The notes under the pieces: model-generated | The model's input: the letters and a program-made list of their open reading frames with translations, nothing else | Told to the model about the DNA's origin: nothing | Database searches by the model: none | Assembly (NCBI GenBank): GCA_902459845.2 | Contig: CABPSV020000001.1 | Location: forward strand, 1-30,858 | Direction: 5' to 3' | DNA length: 30,858 nt | Source of the DNA: Hepatocystis sp. ex Piliocolobus tephrosceles | Taxonomy: Eukaryota; Apicomplexa; Aconoidasida; Haemosporida; Plasmodiidae | Shown: piece after piece, positions 1-12,300 of the stretch | Numbering within the stretch: position 1 is the stretch's first letter | How the letters are laid out: every line of letters starts with the position of its first letter | Program-made: the position numbers and the translations under genes

Positions 1-202
1 TCTTATTTAACATTCATATTATAAAATGGTCGATTTTTTTTACTTTGTCATTTAACAAAAATAATACTGCACAGGTAGTTTAAAAAAGTATAATAAATAA
101 TGTGAAGGTAAAAAGATATACGATAAGTAAAAAAAAAAAAAAAAAAAAAAAACAAAAAACAAAAGTATACACTATAACAGTAGAAGAAAAGGCATTATTA
201 AA

Positions 203-2070
203 ATGGGACATAAAAAAAAAGCAGATATTTTAACTGAGAACTATTACTCGAAACATGTAAAAAAACGAAAATTAAAATCTACTAGTAAATTGTAAAAATA
301 AAAAAAATAATCAAATATTGCTTAACATGCATGTAAAAATTTTTTTTTTTGCATAAACAGTGTTATAACATACGATGAACGTTTTGTCACCGACATCGCT
401 ACATGGGTTTTGCATATATATATATATATATTAAATCGTAATGAATGTAGTTTTTTCTTGTTTTACACTTAAGTAGTGCATTAAATTTAAAAATATTAAT
501 AAAGATCAATTTATTATAGTTTTACAATATTAAAAACAATTATTTTTGTACTATTTTTGTTATAATGTGACAAATATATGAAAATAACAAGCTTATAGCT
601 TGCCTTTTTTTTATTAAAATATTTTAAAAAAAAAGAAAAGAAAAGCGTGACATGTATATAGACACATGCAAATATGTACATACACATGTTACATTGTTTT
701 CTTCTTTTATTGATACAACTCTTATTGATAAGTTATTTCTATCCAATTGTTTATTCGTTTTTTTTTTTTTTTTTGCTCACCTGTCTACTGGTTTTCTTAT
801 TTATCTATCTATCCAAGTGTTTATTCATTTGCTTATTCATTTTCTTATTCATTTGTTTATTCATTTGTTTATTCATTTGTTTATTCATTTGTTTATTCAT
901 TTGTTTATTCATTTGTTTATTCATTTGTTTATTCATTTGCTTATACGTCTGTTTCTCTTTATTTATAGAACAGAAAATCAAGATGGCGAGCAGACAAATA
1001 GAATTAACAATAAACTTTATAAAGAAAGTTACGAAATGCATTTTGATAAAAAAGTAATAAATTTGCCATATAGCACTGACTCAATAAGTGTTCAACAAAG
1101 ATCATTTCACGATTATAGTAAAAATATGAAATTAAAAAAAAATCATATGAACAAACCATTGTGGATATGTTTTGATGGTTTTATATATTTGGAAATGTTT
1201 CATGGCTGTAGCAAACAAGCATCCGATTTTCTTATAACAATAGCAGAACCGATATGTCGACCTGAATTAATCCATGAATTTCAGATAACTATATTTTCTT
1301 TATATGCAGCTATATCAGTTGGTATAACACTTGATGAATTATTAATAAATTTAGATAAATTTTCAAAAAATTACATGCCTAATGAATTAGTTGGTAATAT
1401 TAAAAAAAGTGCTGAATCATTTGGCAAAGTAAAATTAGTATTAAGAGAAAATAAGTATTATATTGAAGCCACAAATAAATTAGAATTAGATTATTTATTA
1501 AAAAATGATATTATAAAAAACGCAAGAATATATTCAAATAATGTTCTAAATACTGATAATGACAGTAATAGTAGTAGTATAAACAATAATACTAATTCGA
1601 TGAAAAAAATATTTAATTTAAATAGTAACTTTTTGAATAATAAAATTAAGAATAATTCTTTTTATCATAATGATTTAACCAACACGGATTCTTCTGTAAA
1701 TGAAACAGAAAAAAAAGAAAGTGAAAAAAATGACTCTTATGTTACATATGAAGCTCCAGTGTTAGATACAACTCAGCTTGGTTAGAAAGAAAAAGAAAAA
1801 AAAAAAATAAATAAATAAAATAAAATAAAGAAAAAAAAAAAATAAAAAAAAAAAAAAAATAAAAAAAAAAAAAATAAAGAAAAAAAAAAAATAAATAAAT
1901 AAAATAAAGAAAAAAAAAAAATAAAGAAAACAAAAATATAGAAAAAAAAAAGAATACATTTTGTCGAACTCGTATATATGTGTATATCTATGCATTGATC
2001 TTGTTTATTTATACATGTTTACCATAATGTATGTTCATGCTTTCATAATAGTATAGACCCATATTTGGAC

Positions 2071-2101
<31 letters not shown>

Positions 2102-3850
2102 GTTACAGGATTCAAAATAAGCGAAAGTGAGGAACAGCTAATGTTGGAAGAGAAAAAGAATGTAAAAGAACATACAAGTGATAACATAGCAAGTTCATCT
2201 GAAGTATATTCGTTTGAGTTAAACTGTAATAAAATAGAAGAAGTGAAACAAGAGGCATTACAAACTATGCAAAGACCATTATTAATGGAATATGATTTTC
2301 GAAGAGATAAGAAGAATCCTAATTTAATTTGTTCGTTAAAAAGTCATGTACAAATAAGATATTACCAAGAAAAAGCATTAAGAAAAATGTTTAGTAATGG
2401 AAGAAGTAGATCGGGTATAATAGTTTTACCTTGTGGTGTTGGTAAAACATTAACTGGTATTACAGCGGCTAGTACAATAAAAAAGTCAGCTTTATTTTTA
2501 ACAACATCAGCTGTAGCTGTTGAACAATGGAAAAAACAATTTGAAGATTTTACTAATATACATCCAAGACATATCAGAATATTAACATCTGATTATAAAT
2601 TTGATTTATGGCCTATTAACGAAGCAGGTGTATTAATATCAACATATACTATGCTTTCGTATTCAGGTAAAAGAAGTGAACAGAGTTTAAAAATTGTAAA
2701 TGACATAAAAAGAAGAGAATGGGGGTTGTTAGTATTTGATGAAGTGCAATTTGCTCCTGCACCATCATTTAGACGTATTAACGATATTGTAAAATCTCAT
2801 TGTAAACTTGGATTAACAGCTACATTAGTAAGAGAAGATTTACTTATTAGAGATTTACAATGGATTATAGGACCTAAATTATACGAAGCAAATTGGGTAG
2901 AATTACAAAATAAAGGTTTTTTAGCTAAAGCATTATGTAAAGAAATATGGTGTAGTATGCCAAGTTCTTTTTATAAATATTATTTACGATCTAATAGTTT
3001 TATTAAACGAAGGTTATATACTTGTAACCCTCGAAAACTAATGATGTGTGAGTATTTAATTAAATATCATGAGCAAAATAATGATAAAATTATTGTTTTT
3101 AGTGATAATATTTTTGCTTTATTACATATAGCTAAAACATTAAATAAACCATTTATTTATGGTAAGTTGTCACCCATAGAAAGAATTGCTATAATAAACA
3201 AATTTAAAAATGATTCTTCTATTAATACAATTTTATTAAGTAAAGTTGGTGATAATGCAATAGATATACCAATTGCTAATGTGGTTATACAAATTTCTTT
3301 TAATTTTGCATCTAGAAGACAAGAGGCACAAAGATTAGGAAGAATTATAAGACCTAAAAATAAAGCTAATGAAAAAAAAAATATAAATGATCCCGATTCT
3401 TTTTTTTATAGTTTAGTAAGTAAAGATACAATAGAAATGTGTTACTCAGACAAAAGACAAAGATTTTTAATAAACCAAGGATATGCATATAATGTTCTTA
3501 GTGATAATATAGTTGATTTTAACAAATTAAATCTTGTTTATAAAAATAAAAAAGTACAAGATAATTTATTGAAATGTATTTTAGCTAGCACAGATGATGG
3601 TAATAATGATGAAGATGATGATATATTTGAAGAACAAGGCTTTAATAAAGAAAATTCAAAAAATTATAAACACCTTAATCCTACATCGATAAATAAAAAA
3701 AATGATCCAATAAATAAGGTGAATAGTGCCGGTTTATTAAAACTAGCATCTAATATGGATATAATATTTAATGATCAAAAAAAAAATACACAGAAAAAAA
3801 TTGCTGATAAACATATTTTGTTTAGAAAGTTTTTGTCTCAAAATAAATAA
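203..3850 (+). CDS. XPB: TFIIH DNA helicase XPB / ERCC3 (RAD25), three exons
   Basis: Exons are 203..291, 969..1780 and 2109..3850 (880 residues). XPB is the 3'-5' translocase of TFIIH, acting in the nucleus in promoter opening and nucleotide excision repair. Exon 1 encodes a basic start (MGHKKKADIL...) that resembles the lysine-rich human XPB start and joins exon 2 in phase 2. Exon 2 holds the N-terminal XPB domain (PLWICFDGFIYLE, IAEPICRPELIHEF, YGKV-like FGKVKLVL). Exon 3 holds the helicase core: Walker A GVGKT about 410-414, motif II DEVQ about 511-514, the RED motif about 542-544, and motif VI QEAQRLGR about 705-712. The tail is acidic and then lysine/asparagine rich. The oddity is DEVQ where the family has DEVH. 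Length matches the family. The short first exon is the least certain part; the open frame running left from 969 is intron repeat, not coding. Confidence 0.93.
292..968 (+). other. XPB intron 1
   Basis: A 677-base intron from GTAAAA to TTTATAG. It contains a (TA)n tract near 413-431, a less AT-rich patch at about 361-412, poly-T near 759-774, and a 12-bp minisatellite at 819-938. The donor leaves phase 2, which fits the acceptor at 968. The intron is inferred from phase and from the similarity of exon 1 to the XPB start. Confidence 0.65.
819..938 (+). repeat. 12-bp minisatellite in XPB intron 1
   Basis: Ten tandem units of GTTTATTCATTT; the first three differ slightly (GTTT, GCTT, TCTT starts) and seven are identical. 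Because the unit is a multiple of three with no stop in any + frame, it produces open frames of FIHL, FICL or YSFV repeats, and MNKQ on the other strand. These frames are a by-product of the repeat. Confidence 0.95.
1781..2108 (+). other. XPB intron 2 (low complexity)
   Basis: A 328-base intron from GTTAGA to TTACAG, phase 1. The first half is a purine tract of A runs broken by T and G; the end carries a T run of about 30 bases just before the acceptor, which would serve as the polypyrimidine tract. Translations across it (poly-K, or poly-F on the minus strand) are not genes. Confidence 0.85.
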
Positions 3851-3960
3851 TTTTTTTTAAATGTAATGTAACCTAACACTAATAAAAGGAAAAAATAAAA
3901 AAATAGTACAAATAGTGCATTAATGTTTATAGTTTATTGTACTATGGATAATTAATTATG

Positions 3961-4128
3961 CGTTGTTGGTCTCGCGTTGTTGGTCTTGCGTTGTTGGTCT
4001 TACGTTGTTGGTCTTACGTTGTTGGTCTTACGTTGTTGGTCTTACGTTGTTGGTTATACGTTGTTGGTCTTACGTTGTTGGTCTTACGTTGTTGGTCTTA
4101 CGTTGTTGGTCTTACGTTGTTGGTCTTA
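3961..4128 (+). repeat. 14-bp minisatellite downstream of XPB
   Basis: Twelve tandem copies of CGTTGTTGGTCTTA. Unit 1 ends CTCG, unit 2 CTTG, and unit 7 reads GGTTATA; the rest are identical. It stands out as roughly half G+C in very AT-rich surroundings and is G/T rich on the + strand. It begins about 110 bases after the XPB stop codon. All three + frames are open through it with a 14-residue period, which follows from the unit length. Confidence 0.97.
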
Positions 4129-5035
4129 CGTTATGCATTATGCTGTAATATATTTCATTTTATATTGCGTTTGCCATGTACTTTTTTTTTTTTAAGTATA
4201 ATTTTATATTTATATATGTATACAAATATACAATGTTCTTACAAAATTTCTCATTGTTTATACATATATGCATCATCGTCATGTTTTAACTTAATTATTT
4301 GATAGAACTAAATAAACAGAGTTAGAAAACCAAAAAAAAAATAAAAAATAAAAAAACTTATAAGACATATAGATCGAAAAATATAGCGTTAAAATAATAA
4401 TTTATGTAAAGAGTGTATATTTTTTAGATAAAAATATATATATATATATACTATAAAATAGTAATTTATAAACAACATATCATTATATATATTTTATATG
4501 TAAAGACTACATATTATATTTTACTATGTACATTACGACAGTATATATATATATATATATATATGTTTTTAATGCTCAGTTTTATTTATTTAACTTTTTT
4601 TTTATTTTTTTATTTCGACGCCCCTTCAAGTTATAAAATAAATATATGTGTATTAAAAAACTGACCACAAATTGATACAATGTTCAAAGTACAACATGCT
4701 AATATATATGACCGATAATTTGTCGATCTTTGCGTCTTTGCTTCTTTCTTTTTTTTTTTTTTTTTTTTAACATTACGATTTCTAAGACGATGCTATTTAG
4801 CTTCCATTTTTTAGCGCCTAATTAATATTTATAAAATATATACATATCAATATATATACAAGGATATACTTATGTAAGTACGTATTTGGTACGCTTATTT
4901 GTAAAAACGTATATGAATTATTTGGTATATAGTATTAACATACGAAAATTAAAAAACATTCACTTTTTTTATACTATTTTTTTTTTTTCTATATATTGAG
5001 AACACATTAAATATACAACGAACATATATACTATA

Positions 5036-5074
<39 letters not shown>

Positions 5075-5330
5075 CAAGGTATGTTTAAAATGACTTTTCA
5101 CGTTTTAAAGTTTAGTTTTATAATACTTATTTTTTTTCGTACTGGTACATATACATTATATTATTTTTTTTTTATTTTTCATTTTTACAATGTACAACTC
5201 ATTTATTCAAAGAGTTTAAAACTGAGTGCTTTGTTAGTATATTTATACGCGCATATGTATAAGTAAAAATGTAAATATTGAAAATGTTTTATAAATATAT
5301 GGCTATGTTTTACCATCGTGTGAGTGTTCA

Positions 5331-5333
<3 letters not shown>

Positions 5334-5381
<48 letters not shown>
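5334..5381 (+). repeat. Poly(dT) run of 48
   Basis: Uninterrupted run of 48 T, the longest homopolymer in the window, about 690 bases upstream of the ERH start codon. Such tracts exclude nucleosomes and are error-prone in sequencing, so the exact length is uncertain. Confidence 0.9.
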
Positions 5382-5384
<3 letters not shown>

Positions 5385-6070
5385 AGTACTTTGTTTTATT
5401 TTGAAAACTATTTATAATAAATGAACCACTTATTAATTTTACATATCGTATTAAATTTTTATTTTTTTTTTTTTTTTAACATCTATCAATGCTATATTTA
5501 TTTTTGTTTTAGTTGAGTAAAAAAGAAATTAAAAGCTAAAAGTTTATAAAATAAAAAACAATCATATATAAATTTATATACATATACATATAAATATATA
5601 TGTACTATTTGCATGTGAATATTATAACAAAGTAATTGAACCGTCATGACAAAATCGTTTTATTGTTACTATAAAATGTATAATTATTCATAAAACAAAA
5701 AACATGTTTATTTTTAATAAAATTTAAATTACATGTAATTTTTTTAATTTTTTTATATAATTTTAAATTTTTATTGTGCTTTTTAAGGAACCTTTTAATA
5801 TAAGAAGAAAATAAAAATTGACGAGGAAAGGATAAGCGATAGGCAAAAAAAAAAAAAAAAAAAAAATAAAAAAAAAATCAAAAAAAAATAAATAAATAAA
5901 TAAATAAAACAGAATAAAAAGTGAAAAGATTTTTAAAAAAAACAAAAGGAGAAAAGAAAACGTTTAAAAAAAGTTTACATTAAATAAAAGAATAAAAAAA
6001 AAAAAAATAATAAGGAGTTTGATAAATTACATTAAATTTTTTTTTCAATATTTTACTAAAGAAAGAAAAA

Positions 6071-6714
6071 ATGGCTACAAGCTATTATAGTGATGTTGTA
6101 TTGTTAGTTCAGTTTTCAAGGAAAATAGAAAGTAGAACCTTTGTTGAATACAATTCTTTAAAATTAGCATTAAATGGTTATAAACTAATAAACTAGATCG
6201 AATATATTATATACAAGCATAGTTTGCGTATATATGATAAAATTAATGTATGTTTATGTTCGCAGTACTGCATTTACATGTTAATCTATGTACATGTCGC
6301 TGTAAATATATATATTACGACATGTATCATATATATGTGTTTTCGGTTAATGTAATTATAGGCATATTCTCATGTCAATCATATTTACATAGATATATAA
6401 ACGCGTTTACATAAAAATTTTATATTTTCAATGCTTCAATTATAGGAATATGCCAATTATACGAACAAGCTATCAAAGAAAATGACCCGTCAGTACAAAG
6501 AATAACGTATAATATGAATGATTTGTTTTTATACATTGATAACATGCAAAAAATGACTATTATGTTGTAAGTTTAAAAAAAAAAAAAAAAAAAATTATAT
6601 AATTGATTAAATTATTTATTAAATTGATTTGACACATACATTTTTCTTATACATCCGTGTCCTATATACATGTTTATATATACACACAATTCAGTGATAA
6701 TGGATATAATAAAC

Positions 6715-6764
<50 letters not shown>

Positions 6765-6874
6765 ATTTATATTATGAAAGGTTTCACCCAGATACATGGA
6801 CGTACAAGCCTCATGATAAAAAGTGGATAAAACATAAACTTGTAGAACATATTAAAGATCAAATAGGACACTAA
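6071..6874 (+). CDS. ERH: Enhancer of rudimentary homolog (ERH), three exons
   Basis: Exons are 6071..6176, 6446..6566 and 6781..6874, giving 106 residues; human ERH has 104. ERH is a small nuclear dimer that acts as a cofactor in mRNA processing and elimination. Recognisable family positions include the N-terminal strand DVVLLVQ (about 8-14), SRTFVEYNSL (about 21-30), a helix GICQLYEQ (about 36-43), the ITYN and LFLYID segment (about 55-67), and the C-terminal TWTYKPHDKKWIKHKL (about 81-96), matching the human TQTYQPYNKDWIKEKI block. Phases are 1 and 2 and close exactly. Exon 1 ends at AATG|GTTATA; intron 2 carries a long (TA)n tract. No single exon is long, so the gene is easily missed by open-frame searches. 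Confidence 0.93.
6718..6761 (+). repeat. (TA)n microsatellite in ERH intron 2
   Basis: About 20 TA dinucleotides shortly upstream of the exon 3 acceptor at 6780. It is likely to vary in length between isolates. Confidence 0.9.
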
Positions 6875-7157
6875 TGTAAATTAAAGAGAAGATATTGTTA
6901 TTTTTGAATTAATATATAAATAAATAAACAAATAAATGAATGAATAAACAAATAAATATATATATATATATATTTATTTATTTATTATTTATTCTACTAT
7001 TGTTATGGGCCTTTTGTATTTTATTTTTGGTGTGATATCGAAATATATACATGCTATTGGATTAAGTCATACATTAATTAATGGTATTTTTTTTAAAAAA
7101 AAGGGAATTAATTGTCTCAAAATAACTACGACTTTATTTTCTTTTCTTTTTGATATA
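6875..7157. other. Convergent spacer between ERH and DNAI3
   Basis: The two genes end tail to tail, 283 bases apart. The spacer holds A/T-rich runs and a TAAATAAACAAATAAA-like patch that could serve both 3' ends. No gene is seen. Confidence 0.8.
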
Positions 7158-7454
7158 TTATATTTTATTCCCTAATAAATAATTTTTACACTTTTCAAAT
7201 ACATTTTTGTAATCTTCATCAAGTTTAGACTTTAGTTCTTCTTTTTTTTCATTTGTCTGTGCAAGAAAATAAAAAAAAAAAAAAATTAAAAAAATTATTA
7301 TATAACACATATATTGAATTTTTTTTTTTTTTTTAGTAAAACAACTTTTACATTTATATATTATTAAAAATTAATAAAGTGCATTATGTTATTAAAAATG
7401 TATTTTTATATGATATAATATTCGTGTAAGTCATTTTCTTCATTCGCTCTTTAA

Positions 7455-7508
<54 letters not shown>

Positions 7509-9313
7509 TCATATGTGTATGTAATAATTTATATTTATTTATTTGCTTATCACATTTCCATCTTCTTTCTTGGGTGTTTTTAACTTATCCTATAAACAAG
7601 TATTTTGTTTTTAACATTACATAAAATATCAATGTTTTTTTTTTATTTTATCAAGCACAATTAGGAAATCATACAGGTTAAAAAAAAAGACACACTAAAA
7701 AAAAAAAAAATAAATAAATAAAACTTACTTCGCTTAACTGCAGTTGTCTTTCTTTAATTTGTTTATTTACACGTATCATGTTATCGGTCCATAATAAAAA
7801 TTCATCAATTTCTTTTTTAGTCTAAAATGGTAAATATATGTAAATATAGGATACATATATGTAAGTATGTAGGTATTAATTGGTTATATTTTAATTTGAG
7901 CCTTTAATAAATTGATATCAAAAAAAAAATTACTGGATTTAAAAAGCTTTCTTCAATTTGATAAACAAAAACGCAGCCACTGGAATCGCCAATTATTATT
8001 TTATTATAAGAATATTTATAAACATCTTTATATGATAATTAAGAAAAAAAAAAAAAAAAAAAAAACAGATGCAATAATAAATATTATTTGATAATTTTAA
8101 TACAAATTAAAATATATATTATTTTTTTTGTATATTATATATAAAATAAAAATATAACTTGACATTTTTAACACGAATTTTTATAATTTTTAAAAATTTA
8201 TTTGATATATTTTAGGAAGTGCTTAATGGTGTATATATATAAACTTATATTCATTTTTTCATTGCATTATTATTATTTGATTTTACGTTTTTTTTTTTAT
8301 TATTTTGTGCTTACCATCTTCATCTTTGTTTATCAACTCTTCATTGGTGTCTACAATTTCATCCCAATTTTCAAGATCATTATATTTATTATTATCTACA
8401 AAACTTATCATTTTTTTTTCATTCATATTAATTAATGTATTATCTAAATAATTAGAAATGCTGATACATGTTAAACTATAACTACTTATGGATATTGAAT
8501 ATATGCAATGGTCTTTATGTTCCAACAAATTCCATATTTCTATATGTCCATTTTTTTTTCCAATATATATAACCCCTATTCTTGTTTGACTAAATTCACA
8601 GCAAGAATATAAATCATTGCTTCTGTAACAATTAAAACAAATTTATTCAAATCATAGATAATAATAATTAAATATAGAACAAAAAAAAAAAAAAAAAAAA
8701 TCATTATTAAATAATCACTAGATATAAACGTGTACAACTATATATATGCCTCTATATTGTGTGAACACAAATATACATTTATATTATTTTTGTATTTAAC
8801 GTATACACCAAGCGTTTTTATATTATATGTTTAAAAACTTACGCTGGAGAAACGTAAAAGGGATGCTGTTCATTTTCCAGCCACAAGTAAAAATTAGTAT
8901 CAGTTAACGTCAAAATTATATATTTAATAATATTATTCCTTTTTACACATAAAATTGTCTTGTAATTTTTGTAATCCTTCAATATGAAAAAAATAAAAAA
9001 AATAAATACAAACTGATTTATATGGTATGTTTAAACTACAAACAATTAAGACTATAAACTTAATATAATATGTTGTAAAAAAAGAAACAAATTAACATAT
9101 GTAAATATACGAATACCCATTTATGTATACATTTAAGTTAGTACAAATTTAAAAAGAAAAAATAACATTGAGTATGTTTTTTATTTTTATTTTATTATTT
9201 TATTCATTTTGATATCGGTACATCATTCATTGTATCAATAATGGAATAGTTTTTTTGTTTTTGCGCACAATCATAAATGTTTCCAAATACATATTCTCCT
9301 TCTTCCTACAAAG

Positions 9314-9346
<33 letters not shown>

Positions 9347-12300
9347 TATGTAAATGCAATTTTTGTATTTACTACATTGCATAAAAATTTTTATAATAAT
9401 GAAACACAAGTAATCATTACACGTTTGTAAATTAATTAGACAAAAAATAAAATGTGAGAAATATTTTTTAAAAACATAGTTATCAAAAAGCAAAAATAAA
9501 ATTACCGAAAAAGCAAAATAAGAAGAAATGTTTTCATCTATCTCCACAAAATGAAAATATGTAAATCCTAATGAGTATTCTACCAAAAAAAAAAAAAAAT
9601 TAAATAAATAAAATTAAATAAAAAAAATTAAATAAAAAAAATTAAATGGGAAAAAAAAAGAAAGTAGTATTGTAATATTTAAATAACTGTTATAGTTTGA
9701 TTCTTAGATATATAGAAATAAATTAGTTATGTTGTTTAAAAGAATTAATATAAAACAAAAAAAAACAATAATAAATACTATAATTATAAAATATATATAT
9801 TACTGAAACACATCTAAACATTCATTACCTGTATTAGGTCTAGTGATATTTATTCTAAAAAGCGGTTTGAAACTGTATAATTCATCTTGTATTTCTTTTT
9901 TTTTTTTCTTTTTTGAAGTATTTACTGCACTAGCTATTTTAATGTTTGTAGCATCCCATATTAATATAGAACCATCAACTAAAGGAAATGAACACAAACA
10001 AATGTATATATGTGTTTACTTATAGTTTTTATTTTTTTATTTTTTTTTTTTGGTTTTTTTTTTATGCATCCACGCACACATAGTTGAATATATGTGTATA
10101 TAACTTACTCGAAACAGACACTAACAAGTGAAAATTTTTTTGATCACTAAAAGATATGCTTCTATCAGTTAATATTAAGGTTTTGTCAGTTAAAAACACA
10201 AGAGATGTTATTTCTCTTTTATGTGATTGCTCAATATTACTAAATATATACGGTTCTATATCAATAGTTTTATCGCCTGATAGAGCAACAAATTGTATGC
10301 AGCACATAAATTACATATGAACATACACACATACATACATACATTTATACATACATTTATACACATATACATACATTCATACATATGCATATGTACAATT
10401 ATTAAGACACTATTTGATTTTGTTCTATTTATTGATTGATTCTTATTTTTTTTTATTTTATTTATTTTTGATACTTATTGCTGAATATGAATTGAAGTTC
10501 CCATGAAAATTTGGTGGTAACTGCCAAATAACTATCTGCAAAAAATAAAATAAAAAATAAAAAACTTCTTTAAATATTAATGTTCCTATCATTACTGCAT
10601 CACGTTTATATATAATTACATTTTTAAATCATATATATAGTAATTTGTTATATATCTTTTAAAATGAAAGCAATACCGACCAATCCATTACTACACCCAG
10701 CAAAGACCAAATCATAACTTTTTTCATTTACAATCGCACTAGTAATTTGCTAAATAAAAATAAAATAAAATAAAATAAATAAATAAATAAATAAATAACA
10801 TATATTTCCGATAAATAAAACCATGAGTATTACACTATTACATGTATGTTTAAAAAATAATGTAAATGTATATATATTATTTTTGTTTACTATTGATAAT
10901 GGCTAATTTCTTTGCATTTTTTTTTTTATTTTTTTTCACTTTTTTTTTTAATTTATATATATTTTTATATTCTATAATAGTCTATTTTTTTTTATTTTTT
11001 AGGAACTTACATAAGGAGATATTAATGCGTACAAAGGATTTATGTAATTCCCATAAGACCATATAAGTATGTAACTGTCTGTGTTAACCCCTTCAATAAA
11101 TTTTTCATTTTTATAATTATTAACATATACTATAAGTATTAAATAATTTATTTTAAATAGATACAATGTAAATAAAACAATTTTATTCGTTGTATATTTT
11201 ACATCTGTGTAAATAAATATTTTATTCAAGTATTTTTTATTTTTAAATGATAATATGTCTAAATCTAGAGTATATTGTTTTTGATTTGCTTCAGAAATTA
11301 TATTGTTTTCAATAGTAAATTTTTCTATATATGGAAAAATTTTATAAAGATAATTTTTTAAATCATTAGATTTCATTATATCTTCTTTTTTTTTTTTCAA
11401 GAAATCAATGTTATACTGAATTCCTATATTTTTGTAAATAGCTTTATATGTTTGACTGGAATTCTCTTGTAGTATAATTAAATTATTGGAATAAAAATCT
11501 AGCGTTTTTACTGCTGTGACTGAATTAGGCTAACATTAATAAAATAAAAAGTTTAAGTATTATAATTATAAATTTGATATGATAAATTATTGGATTCTGT
11601 GTAAAACGTTAATACATATTTTATTTTTTTTTTTATTGCTCATTAAATATGTTAACACACATGTATATATATATATAATAACATATGTAGTATATGAACA
11701 TGATATAAACGCATTTACACATGAACACATATATCTTAAACATATATTTTGTATTTTTGTTTACTTCATAAACATCTTGAATAGACACCAATTTATCATA
11801 GTCCAGAAATTGTTGCTGTACATCTGTATTATGTTTTTTATTAATGTATATATATTTTTTTAGTTTTTTTCTAAATTCGATAATGTTTGTTGCGAGTATT
11901 TCTTTTTCAATTTCTTCCGCATACGAAGAATAGTAATTTTTTGGTTTTATGAAAACACAACTTAACTCGTTTTGTTTTTCATTAGTTTGTATCAAAATAT
12001 TTTTTTCTTCATTTTGCTCAAAAACTTCTATATAACGCTTACATTTCTAACATATTAAAAAACAATTATAATAAAATCATAAGATAGACAAGAAATGTAA
12101 AAAAATAGTGTATAAAAAAAAATAAATAATAAAAAAATAATTATCTATTGAAAAAAAAAAAAAAAATAAAATGATAAAAAAAAATAAAAATTAGCAACAT
12201 ATTTAAAAACAACAGAAATGCTAAACCTTAAAAAAATTATAATATGCTGCTTCATCAGTAACTATGAAATGTTTTGTTTTGTTATAATCTTGTGCATCTT

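Larger units (their letters stand above)
3851..6070. other. Intergenic, XPB 3' side to ERH 5' side
   Basis: About 2.2 kb with no supported gene. It holds the 14-bp minisatellite at 3961-4128, (TA)n tracts near 4434-4450, 4541-4564 and 5038-5071, and an uninterrupted run of 48 T at 5334-5381. A 61-codon open frame at 5081-5266 is hydrophobic and compositionally like untranslated DNA. The right part is presumably the ERH promoter and 5' UTR. Confidence 0.8.

Noticed and set aside
652..968. Open frame forming a hydrophobic N-terminus (FIHL repeats) in front of XPB
   Set aside because: It is translation of the intron minisatellite; an acceptor at 968 and an upstream exon at 203-291 give a better XPB start in matching phase.
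674..1057. Other frames through the 12-bp repeat, both strands
   Set aside because: The repeat unit is a multiple of three without stops, so all frames open artificially.
1742..1995. Poly-phenylalanine minus-strand frames
   Set aside because: Mirror image of the A-rich intron 2 of XPB; no protein-like composition.
3958..4302. Three overlapping frames of a VVGLTLLVL-type repeat
   Set aside because: By-product of the 14-bp minisatellite; no start context, no conserved ends.
5081..5266. 61-codon hydrophobic frame upstream of ERH
   Set aside because: Composition follows AT-rich spacer DNA; starts next to a (TA)n tract; no family resemblance.
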